From positions 1 through 25,963 of IMG/VR virus record IMGVR_UViG_3300034101_001533: a stretch of 25,963 nt of DNA; one strand, written 5' to 3'. Origin of the DNA: a virus. Below are positions 14,191 to 20,825 of this stretch, in pieces. Numbering within the stretch: the first letter of the stretch is position 1; each line of letters opens with the position of its first letter. The notes below the pieces were generated by a model. The model saw only the letters and a list, made by a program, of their open reading frames with translations, was not told where the DNA came from and ran no database searches. A program made the position numbers and the translations under genes.

Positions 14191-14507
14191 GTTCCTATGA
14201 CATGCCCAAGGCCGACTTGGGCGACATTGTGCTGTTCTACGCCCATGAAGGGGCCACCCCGGTCCCGGCGATTGTGTCCGTGGTCGCCTCTCGCACGCTC
14301 ACCCTCTGGGCGATTGCGGGCGAACTGGGCGGCGTGGTGAAGCCCTCGGTCCACCACCTTACCGACCCGGGCGTGAACGACTTCCCCGATTGGAAGCGTT
14401 ATGGCTACTGGGACCACAAGCCCAAGGATTCGGCCGTCTCCATTCTGAGCGAGAAACTCAGCCTGTTGGAGAAGAAAGTGGCCGCCACAGCCCCGAAAAA
14501 GGCTTGA
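14187..14507 (+). CDS. Unknown small beta-rich protein (106 aa)
   Basis: GTG 14187 overlaps the terminase stop (GTGA) with AGGAG at 14176-14180; ATG 14202 is an alternative start. Residues about 8-50 are beta strands (LGDIVLFYAHEGATPVPAIV, RTLTLWAIAG) in a pattern like a small SH3-type barrel. A His/Asp/Trp-rich segment follows, then a C-terminal coiled-coil helix (SAVSILSEKLSLLEKKVAAT). It lies between terminase and portal. Function is unknown; it may be a head-completion or packaging accessory protein. Confidence 0.65.
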   Translation: MSSYDMPKADLGDIVLFYAHEGATPVPAIVSVVASRTLTLWAIAGELGGVVKPSVHHLTDPGVNDFPDWKRYGYWDHKPKDSAVSILSEKLSLLEKKVAATAPKKA

Positions 14508-14528
14508 CCGGACACTAGTCGGTAGGAG
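14507..14528 (+). promoter_or_regulatory. Short hairpin and ribosome site before portal
   Basis: ACCG (14507-14510), a bulged G, AC, loop ACTA, then GTCGGT (14518-14523) form a six-pair stem. It overlaps the stop codon of the preceding gene. AGGAG (14524-14528) follows at once, 6 bases from ATG 14535. Confidence 0.4.
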
Positions 14529-14534
14529 AACTCC

Positions 14535-16538
14535 ATGGCTGACGAGAACCCGCTGCGCCCACTTTGTAAGCGCTGGATCGAATGCGTCCGGCAAGCTGAA
14601 AAATACAAACGTCCCTTCAGCGAGGACGCTGCGGAAGCCATGGGGTTCTTTGCCGGTGACCCCGACTTCATGTGGAAGGACTCCTACGCTCGCGGTGAGC
14701 GGGGATACATCAAGGGGATGGACCCGCCCCCGTTCCGCATGATGGTCAACCGCGTGTGGGAGGCCGTTCGTCTCTTCACGGCAGTCATCCATCACCGCAA
14801 CCCGACGCGGACGGTGTCTCCCAAGGACTACCCCATCCTGGGCCCGCAGCTTCTCGGCATCTTCCCCCAGCCCCCTGTCCCGCAGATGGGGCCGGACGGC
14901 CAGCCGGTCATGGGCCCAGACGGCCAGCCGGTGATGATGCCCGATCCGGGGATGATGCAGTACCAGCAGATGCTCCAGCAGCAGCAGATGATGCTGGAGC
15001 GCCGCAAGGTGGTTGCCAAGCTCTTGGAGGACTACCTCAACTACACGCCCAACGAACTCAACCTCAAGCAGCACTCACGCAAGGTGGTGGAGGAGGCGTT
15101 TATCAAGGGCGCGGGTGTGTGGTGGCATGAGCTGTACACACCTCCCGGCGGCACGGTGAAGATGGCCGGGTCGTTCTACGACACCATCGACAATCTGGTC
15201 TGGGATCCCGACGCCGACGAGTTTGAGGACATCCGCTGGGCGGCTCGCCGCAGAGTGCAGCCCATCGATGAGGTGGCTGCGAAGTTCGGCCTGTCCCGTG
15301 ACGACTTGAAGGGTTCTGTGGAGTCCTACTCCCGGCAGGCCGATGCGACCGAGCGCGGCTATCAGCATGAGAAGAAGACCGGCAAGACGAACGACCTGAT
15401 CGTCTACTGGGAGATTTACTCCAAGACCGGCTTTGGCGACAGGCTCAAGGACGCCGACCAAGACCTGCGTGGCAAGTTCGACGCCCTCGGCCCCAACTGC
15501 TACATCGTCGTTGCCGAGGGTGTGGATTTCCCGCTCAACATTCCTCCGGCGATGATGCAGGAGGAGGTCGATGAGTCCGGCATCCCCCCTACCCTGTTCA
15601 TGGCTGCCCAGTGGCCGATCCCCTTCTGGGCCGAGCCGAGCGGATGGCCGTTCACGCCGCTGGTGTGGCACGGCAAGCCGGGCTACTCCTGGCCCATCTC
15701 GCTGATCCGCCCCGGGATCGGGGAATTGAGATTCATCAACTGGGCGATGTCGTTCCTCGCCACCCGCATTGCCACCTCCAGCCAGACGCTCATCGGTGTG
15801 GCCAAGCATGCGGACCCGGATCTCAAGGCCAAGATCCTGGAGAAGAACGAGGGCGGGTTCAACATCGTTGAAATCTCCGAAGCGGTCGGCCGGTCGGTGA
15901 ACGATGTGATCTCTGTCTTCCAGATGCCTGGGGTGACCCAGGACATGTACAACATCATCCAAGCCGTGACCGAGCTGTTCGACCGCCGCGTCGGGCTGAC
16001 CGAGCTGATTTACGGCATGACCAGGGCCTCCTTCCGGTCGGCAGCAGAGGCCGCCGTGAAGTCGGAGCAGATCAGCGTCAGGCCCGACGACTACGCTTCG
16101 ATTTTGGAAGATGCGTTGTCCGAGGTCGCTCGCAAGGAAGCGCTTCTCGCCCGCTGGATGGTCTACCCGCAGGACGTTGCTCCCATTCTGGGGCCGATGG
16201 CTGCCCAGGCGTGGCAGTTGCATGTGCAGGGCGAAGACCCTGAGTCGGTCGTCCGTGAATATTCCTATCGCGTGGAGGCTGGTTCGGCACGCAAGCCGAA
16301 TATCGCCACCAAGGTGGAGAACATGAACAACGCCATGCAGATAATGATGCCCGTGGCGCAGGGTCTGTTGCAGTCTGGCCAGCCGCAAATCTTCAACGCC
16401 ATGCTGGAGGACTGGGGCGAGGTGATGAACGTGGACATCAGCCGCTACATGGTCCCGCCTCCGCCCCCTCCGCCTCCCGGTCCTCCTCCAGTCCAGCCGC
16501 CCGAAGCCCCACCCGAAGCCCCTCCCCAAGGCCAATAG
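14535..16538 (+). CDS. Portal protein
   Basis: Portal subunits form the ring at the capsid vertex through which DNA passes. This 667-aa protein shows the features of podovirus-type portals: an N-terminal helical part, RMMVNRVWEAVRLFTAVIHH (helix before the wing), ISLIRPGIGELRFINWAMSF, and the crown/stem region LTELIYGMTRASFRSAAEAA, with SVRPDDYASILEDALSEVAR after it. Residues about 115-155 are an insertion of Met/Gln/Pro/Gly containing two copies of an 8-residue repeat (MGPDGQPV) and a Gln run. The C-terminus is a Pro-rich tail (PPPPPPPPGPPP). AGGAG precedes the start. It sits after the terminase, an unusual place relative to T7. Confidence 0.88.
   Translation: MADENPLRPLCKRWIECVRQAEKYKRPFSEDAAEAMGFFAGDPDFMWKDSYARGERGYIKGMDPPPFRMMVNRVWEAVRLFTAVIHHRNPTRTVSPKDYPILGPQLLGIFPQPPVPQMGPDGQPVMGPDGQPVMMPDPGMMQYQQMLQQQQMMLERRKVVAKLLEDYLNYTPNELNLKQHSRKVVEEAFIKGAGVWWHELYTPPGGTVKMAGSFYDTIDNLVWDPDADEFEDIRWAARRRVQPIDEVAAKFGLSRDDLKGSVESYSRQADATERGYQHEKKTGKTNDLIVYWEIYSKTGFGDRLKDADQDLRGKFDALGPNCYIVVAEGVDFPLNIPPAMMQEEVDESGIPPTLFMAAQWPIPFWAEPSGWPFTPLVWHGKPGYSWPISLIRPGIGELRFINWAMSFLATRIATSSQTLIGVAKHADPDLKAKILEKNEGGFNIVEISEAVGRSVNDVISVFQMPGVTQDMYNIIQAVTELFDRRVGLTELIYGMTRASFRSAAEAAVKSEQISVRPDDYASILEDALSEVARKEALLARWMVYPQDVAPILGPMAAQAWQLHVQGEDPESVVREYSYRVEAGSARKPNIATKVENMNNAMQIMMPVAQGLLQSGQPQIFNAMLEDWGEVMNVDISRYMVPPPPPPPPGPPPVQPPEAPPEAPPQGQ
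14886..14933 (+). repeat. 24-bp tandem repeat within portal gene
   Basis: Two 24-bp units (14886-14909, 14910-14933) encode MGPDGQPV twice and differ at three bases. They lie in a low-complexity insertion, a place likely to expand and contract by slippage. Confidence 0.75.
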
Positions 16539-16544
16539 TCCTGT

Positions 16545-17075
16545 ATGACATACCCACCTGAGATCGAAGCCGCTGGCGAATGGGCCAAGAGCCGCTATGA
16601 GAAAGCCCTGCCCTACGGGGAGAAGTGGGCCGCTATGGTCGCCCTCCAGCAGCCGCCTGGAACCAAGGGAAGCGACCGGGCGTTTCTCCAGGGACGGCAG
16701 AACAACGAGCAGTTGGACGAGATGCCGAAGCGTCAGGCGCAGTACGTCGCCCGTGAGGCCCGGCAGGCAGGGATCAACATCTCGGGGAAATACTATTGCG
16801 CCGGGATAGCCGACAAGCGCGGCTGGAAAGACCCCGCGGCGTGGGTCAGCAGCAACGACGATGTTCTCAGCGTGGCCCGCAAGCGGCGCCTGCACGTTAC
16901 GGGAAGCGTGAACTACGATCCCGGCGAAGCCCCGCCGAAGCGCGTGGTGCTGTCGGAGAGCATCATCAAAGACGAACTCCGCAAGGAGAAACGCAAGAAC
17001 CCCAACGCCAAGGTCGGGGAGCTGCGAGAGAAGATCATTGACAAGCACGCATACAAGGTGAAGGGACGGCTATGA
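16545..17075 (+). CDS. Unknown phage protein (176 aa)
   Basis: ATG 16545 lies 6 bp after the portal stop with no good ribosome site; AAGG is about 14 bases away, so coupling to portal is likely. The protein is hydrophilic. The N-terminal half is helical (IEAAGEWAKSRYEKALPYGE), with GTKGSDRAFLQGR and NISGKYYCAGIADKRGWKDP in the middle. A short region AWVSSNDDVLSVARKRRLHV follows, then a Lys/Arg-rich C-terminus (SIIKDELRKEKRKNPNAKV). I recognise no domain. The basic tail may bind nucleic acid. Position suggests a head or connector role. Confidence 0.65.
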   Translation: MTYPPEIEAAGEWAKSRYEKALPYGEKWAAMVALQQPPGTKGSDRAFLQGRQNNEQLDEMPKRQAQYVAREARQAGINISGKYYCAGIADKRGWKDPAAWVSSNDDVLSVARKRRLHVTGSVNYDPGEAPPKRVVLSESIIKDELRKEKRKNPNAKVGELREKIIDKHAYKVKGRL

Positions 17076-17401
17076 ACGAGATCGCACGGCACTTTTCCCC
17101 CGGCTCGGTGATTACGGCCAACTCCTCGGCCGCCACAACGGCAGGCATGATTCCTTTCGGCCGTTTTGGCGGTGCGTGCGTGATGATTGCCGCCACCAAC
17201 TCTTGCACGCAGATCAACTGGCACGGGACCGTAGACCCGGCCGTGACTCCGCGGGCCATCTATTCGGATGGCGCGGCCGTCACCTCTGCCGTCACGGTTG
17301 GGATCATCCCCGTGCCCGACGCCTGCTTCGCCGTTAACTATGTGGTCCCCGTCGTTGTGGGCGGGACAACCTGTGCAATGACCGTCATGGCCAAGGGGTG
17401 A
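17072..17401 (+). CDS. Small beta-rich, Cys-containing protein (109 aa)
   Basis: ATG 17072 overlaps the previous stop (ATGA), with GGGA nearby. The protein is Val/Ala/Thr/Gly-rich with four Cys and alternating strands (VITANSSAATTAGMIPFGRF, AVTVGIIPVPDACFAVNYVV). It resembles in size, composition and strand pattern the product at 24123, and both could be small decoration or tail-associated beta-sandwich proteins. There is no Lys-rich or signal segment. Function unknown. Confidence 0.6.
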   Translation: MNEIARHFSPGSVITANSSAATTAGMIPFGRFGGACVMIAATNSCTQINWHGTVDPAVTPRAIYSDGAAVTSAVTVGIIPVPDACFAVNYVVPVVVGGTTCAMTVMAKG

Positions 17402-17404
17402 GTG

Positions 17405-18202
17405 ATGGCGTTTGAATACGCTCCCGGCAGCAACGCGCCGATTCGGGTCCGTGAGTCGGTCGTTGTGAACGAGACTCCCACTGCGTCAGAGTTGGAGGAA
17501 GGCGAACTGGCCCTCAACAGCGCGGACGGCACTCTGTACTTCCAGACCGCGTCTGGAACTATCAGCCAGTTCCCGGGTGCGACGGGCTTTAAGAAGATCG
17601 TCGCTTTAACGCAGGCCGCCTACGACGCCCTGGCCGTCAAGGATTCACAGACGCTGTATGTTGTTAAGGGTTCTGGCCCGTTGATTTCTGGTGTGGCTAG
17701 CGTCAACGGCCAAACGGGCAACGTGAGTCTCGCGTACTCATCGCCCGGCCACACGCACACAGCCGGTGAGGTCGGACTGCCGTCGATTTCGGTCGGCGCC
17801 CTGACGTACGCACAGGGCGCCTCCAGCAGCGATTACTACGAAGTTGCTGGCATGTCTGTGAACCTGTCCTCGCCCGGCGCATACGATGTGCGGGTCGTTC
17901 TGGTTGGGGCCAGCACCAGCGCCGTGTCTGGCGGCGCGCTGGTTGCTATCAACGGCGCGTCCTACGTGGGCTCTGCGCCCCCGACTGGCTACGCCCTATA
18001 CGGCGGCGCGGAATTGGTTGGCAATACCGCCCAGGCCATGTCTGCGTCTACGTCCGGCGCGTTGTCGGCTGCTTTTGTTTACGCCACATCCGCCGCTGCC
18101 ACGCTGGCCGTTCGGTTCAACTCCGCCTCTCCGCCAGACAACGCCCATCTGGTGCCCGGGTCGCACATTATCGCCATTCGGTGCGGCGACGGGCCGTCCT
18201 GA
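17405..18202 (+). CDS. Tail-fibre-like protein
   Basis: I chose ATG 17405; a GTG sits one codon earlier. A GGGGTGAG-type site precedes it. Of 265 aa, residues about 20-60 contain SELEEGELALNSADGTLYFQ, the stretch typical of phage fibre N-termini that recurs where a coiled or beta shaft starts. Residues 98-127 contain SVNGQTGNVSL and HTHTAGEVGLP, a common fibre repeat motif. The C-terminal half is a Ser/Ala/Gly/Val-rich beta domain. Such proteins form trimeric fibres or appendages that touch the cell. It lies far from the nozzle gene but in the tail half of the array. Confidence 0.7.
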   Translation: MAFEYAPGSNAPIRVRESVVVNETPTASELEEGELALNSADGTLYFQTASGTISQFPGATGFKKIVALTQAAYDALAVKDSQTLYVVKGSGPLISGVASVNGQTGNVSLAYSSPGHTHTAGEVGLPSISVGALTYAQGASSSDYYEVAGMSVNLSSPGAYDVRVVLVGASTSAVSGGALVAINGASYVGSAPPTGYALYGGAELVGNTAQAMSASTSGALSAAFVYATSAAATLAVRFNSASPPDNAHLVPGSHIIAIRCGDGPS

Positions 18203-18229
18203 CCGTCACTAGATCACCGAGGCAAGCCC

Positions 18230-19012
18230 ATGTGTGCGATGAATCCCCGGCTGCTGCGTCCCAAGGCGAGCGGCTACGTCGCCACCGACGCAGATGCACG
18301 CGCGTACCTATCGTCTGTCAAGACTGCCGATGGCTCCAGCCTGGAGCCGGCGGTGGCGAAGGCCATCAACGATTTCGTTGCAGGTTGCAAGACCGATGCG
18401 ATCTGGGATGCCATCAAAGCGTGCTGCATCCTATGCGGAGCCAAGACGCTTTCCGGTGCGTTGACGCCGCTGAAGGGTGCCGCGCCGACCAACAACGGGC
18501 CGTTCGTCGCGGGCGACTACAACCGAGAAACTGGCCTTGTCGGCAACGGGTCAACCAAGTGGCTGGACACCAGCCGCAACAACAATGCTGATCCGCAAGA
18601 TAACAAACACTTTTCGGTTTACAGGTCGGTGGCAGCAACGAATGACGCCGGGCTTTTTGGAAGCAACGACACTACCACTGGGCATTCACACGTCTACACC
18701 GGGTTTGGGGCTTTCTATTTTCGCCACAACGCGGCAACTGCTGACATTCAGGCGTTGAGTGTGAATGCAGGCGCAGTCTTTTTGGGTGCATCCCGTTCGT
18801 CTTCTTCCAGCTTTGGTTATCGAATCGGCGCGAACAGCTATACGGCTACGGTTGCAAGCCAAACGCCTGCCAACTCCAACTTCCGCGCGTTTGAGACGGG
18901 TGGGCGCACCAACGCACGCCTAGCGTTCTATTCCATTGGTGAAGCCGTAGACCTTGCGTTGCTGCGGACGCGGGTCGATACGCTCATCGCCGCAATACAG
19001 GCAGCCATATGA
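18230..19012 (+). CDS. Putative receptor-binding or lectin-like tail protein
   Basis: This 260-aa protein has GAGG 8 bases before ATG 18230. The first 80 residues are helical and Ala/Asp-rich (YVATDADARAYLSSVKTADG) with a Cys pair (KACCILCGAK). The rest is Asn/Ser/Thr/Gly-rich beta sequence ending NARLAFYSIGEAVDLALLRT and a final helix. The concluding pattern FYSIGEA-DLA-L-R is common at the end of phage proteins with a concanavalin/LamG-like sandwich in tail or structural proteins. Carbohydrate binding is plausible. I do not see enzyme residues. Confidence 0.65.
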   Translation: MCAMNPRLLRPKASGYVATDADARAYLSSVKTADGSSLEPAVAKAINDFVAGCKTDAIWDAIKACCILCGAKTLSGALTPLKGAAPTNNGPFVAGDYNRETGLVGNGSTKWLDTSRNNNADPQDNKHFSVYRSVAATNDAGLFGSNDTTTGHSHVYTGFGAFYFRHNAATADIQALSVNAGAVFLGASRSSSSSFGYRIGANSYTATVASQTPANSNFRAFETGGRTNARLAFYSIGEAVDLALLRTRVDTLIAAIQAAI

Positions 19013-19320
19013 CGCTCTCCGGCCTGACTCTCCCAGTGTCCTATGAATGGGGCGTGGCTCACGCCCTCCTGTTCAGCGCTGCCTTGGCCCAGCGGCTTGG
19101 CGAGGTGCAGGCCCAGCATGGCGACCCGCGCCATGTGCCATCCCCGCGCCGCCTGACCGATGGGCGATTCATGCTCACCGCCGACATCCTGACCGAGTGC
19201 GTGCCCGGCGGGCTGGTCTACGGTGGGTTCAGTCATCTGGACGCGGCCCGGTTTGATGAAATCGAAGTGGTTCCGCTGGCAGAGGTGTCGGCTTTGCTGC
19301 CGGTGGCACCGTCGCCATGA
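19009..19320 (+). CDS. Unknown small protein (103 aa)
   Basis: ATG 19009 overlaps the previous stop (ATGA). The protein starts with a moderately hydrophobic helix (WGVAHALLFSAALAQRLGEV), continues with a basic part (DPRHVPSPRRLTDGR) and ends in beta sequence with acidic residues. There is no membrane span by eye. The stop overlaps the start of the 30-aa membrane peptide. Function unknown. Confidence 0.55.
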   Translation: MTLSGLTLPVSYEWGVAHALLFSAALAQRLGEVQAQHGDPRHVPSPRRLTDGRFMLTADILTECVPGGLVYGGFSHLDAARFDEIEVVPLAEVSALLPVAPSP

Positions 19321-19409
19321 CCCTCCGGCATTTCCTGCTGTTCATGGTCCTCTCCGCCGCCGTCCTGGCCGCCATGATGGCCGGTTTTCTGGTGTTTCTG
19401 CGGGCCTAG
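19317..19409 (+). CDS. 30-aa single-span membrane peptide
   Basis: ATG 19317 overlaps the previous stop (ATGA) and reads to TAG 19407-19409. After MTLRHF the sequence is almost wholly hydrophobic (LLFMVLSAAVLAAMM then AGFLVFL) and ends RA, giving one transmembrane helix with a charged residue at each end. Small single-span peptides are sometimes holin-like or regulate other lysis proteins, but this one has no nearby endolysin. The clean span and the coupled start make chance less likely; a role is not established. Confidence 0.5.
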   Translation: MTLRHFLLFMVLSAAVLAAMMAGFLVFLRA

Positions 19410-19411
19410 TT

Positions 19412-19430
19412 CTGGGGCAATAGTCCCTAG
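19412..19430 (+). promoter_or_regulatory. Hairpin just before adaptor gene
   Basis: CTGGGG (19412-19417) pairs with CCCTAG (19425-19430), one pair being G-U, around loop CAATAGT. It ends four bases before ATG 19435, which has no clear ribosome site of its own. Confidence 0.35.
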
Positions 19431-19434
19431 AGCC

Positions 19435-20559
19435 ATGGCGTACCTCACGTATTACGATGCCGTCGAATCGCTGATCGTCTCCTCCTTTGGCGGCCCCCAG
19501 GACGCCGAGCAGCGGGACATCCGTACGGCCATTCACCGGGCGTACGACGAACTGACGACCATCCGGGACTGGGCCTACTACCACGTACACGGCCGGATCG
19601 TCCTCCAGGCTCCGTACGACACCGGGACGGTCACCTCCAGCGGTGCCACAGTGACGCTCACGGGCGGCACATGGCCCACCTGGGCCGCCAGCGGTGCCTA
19701 CCTGAAGGTCGGTGAGGAAATCTGCCGCGTGGCCTCCCGCACCTCTGGGAGCGTTGTGGTCCTGGATTCCGACCTTGCCTTGAAGGCCGACGTTACGGGT
19801 GCGTCCTACACGCTGTACCGCAGCGTCTACCCGCTGCCGGATGACTTCCGGAACCTGGACGAGCCCAGCGACGAATACAACTGGTGGAGTGGCCTGTATG
19901 TGACCCCTGATCAGGCCATGAAGATCGAACGGGTCAGCAACTCCTCCGGGGAGCCGTACCACTGGACCTTGATCAAAGACCCTGACTCGTCCGGCTGGGC
20001 CATCAAGGTGGTTGGGTATCCCACCGGCACGCAGACGTTGGATTTCACCTATCGTCGCACGGCCCGGCCGATTCGCTACTCCGGCCATGAGGCTGCCCTG
20101 CGTCAGGGAACGCTGGCCCGCTCCACCACCGCGGTGACCGGAAGTGGCACGGCGTTCTCTTCCGCCATGGTGGGGAGCGTCCTGCGGATTGGCGACACCA
20201 CCAACATCCCTGGTCCGATTGAATCGCTGAACCCGTGGGTGTCGGAAGCCAAGATCACGGCGGTCGCCAGTGCGACTAGCCTCACCACGGATGCGTCCGG
20301 AACCGTGGCATCGACCACCAAGTACCTGATCACGGACCCCTTGGACCTTGCCCCGCACATGCACGGGGCCATGGATTCGGCGTGCGACTACTGGCTGGCC
20401 CGAATCCGCGGATCGGGCGAGGACAAGGCGTTCCAGCTCTACCAGCGGGATCTCCGGCTGGCGATGGAGCAGGACCAGCTCGCCCCGCTCTCAGGCCGGT
20501 CCCGCTACGTGTGGCATGACGGCGGCTGGCGGAGCCCGCTCCAAGCGGATGTCGGATGA
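19435..20559 (+). CDS. T7 gp11-like adaptor (tail tubular A type)
   Basis: This protein joins the portal ring to the nozzle in short-tailed phages. It has 374 aa. The N-terminal helix DAEQRDIRTAIHRAYDELTT with RDWAYYHV, the block SVYPLPDDFRNLDEP, and the C-terminal helix-bundle segment HGAMDSACDYWLARIRGSGE and ALFQ-type residues fit the adaptor family. Two beta segments interrupt it: TGTVTSSGATVTLTGG with an ending RTSGSVVVLDSDLA (about 60-120), and QGTLARSTTAVTGSGTAFSS with SATSLTTD (about 220-290), both of the G-T-V-x-T-G-S-G-T type. Order adaptor then nozzle supports the call. Confidence 0.8.
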   Translation: MAYLTYYDAVESLIVSSFGGPQDAEQRDIRTAIHRAYDELTTIRDWAYYHVHGRIVLQAPYDTGTVTSSGATVTLTGGTWPTWAASGAYLKVGEEICRVASRTSGSVVVLDSDLALKADVTGASYTLYRSVYPLPDDFRNLDEPSDEYNWWSGLYVTPDQAMKIERVSNSSGEPYHWTLIKDPDSSGWAIKVVGYPTGTQTLDFTYRRTARPIRYSGHEAALRQGTLARSTTAVTGSGTAFSSAMVGSVLRIGDTTNIPGPIESLNPWVSEAKITAVASATSLTTDASGTVASTTKYLITDPLDLAPHMHGAMDSACDYWLARIRGSGEDKAFQLYQRDLRLAMEQDQLAPLSGRSRYVWHDGGWRSPLQADVG

Positions 20560-20825
20560 TCACCATCGACACATGGCGTGGGCTCGTCACTAACGGCAGC
20601 CCGTATGCGTTGCCCGTGGGGGCCGCGGTGACGCAGGTCAACTTCCAGTGCCGCCGCCCCGGAGAGCTAACAGCCCGCGGCGGGCAGGTGGCGGCATCGT
20701 TTAGCTCGCACGTTGCTGGGGCCACGCAGGTCGTTGAAATGTTTCGCTGCCCTATAGGTGCGTCTGAGTGCGTTCTGTACCAGTCGGCTGATGGCGTCAT
20801 CAGGATTGCGAGAGGTTTTACGTGA
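20556..20825 (+). CDS. N-terminal part of nozzle protein (gp12-like), 89 aa
   Basis: ATG 20556 overlaps the adaptor stop (ATGA). The sequence GLVTNGSPYALPVGAAVTQV and GELTARGG resembles the start of gp12-like nozzle proteins, where it is normally continuous with the rest. Here it ends RIARGFT at TGA 20823-20825, and the next frame starts on GTG 20822. One extra base in the TTTT run (20816-20819), or a -1 slip on it, would join the two frames through RGFYVSA. It may be a true separate subunit, a programmed frameshift or a sequence error. Confidence 0.6.
   Translation: MITIDTWRGLVTNGSPYALPVGAAVTQVNFQCRRPGELTARGGQVAASFSSHVAGATQVVEMFRCPIGASECVLYQSADGVIRIARGFT

Noticed and set aside
15075-17048. 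657-codon open frame on the minus strand
   Set aside because: It is antisense to the portal and next gene, rich in His, Arg, Leu and Val in the way mirror frames are, with no motif of its own.
16545-17075. Endolysin
   Set aside because: Considered because it follows structural genes and has scattered polar residues, but no lysozyme, amidase or peptidase motif is visible.
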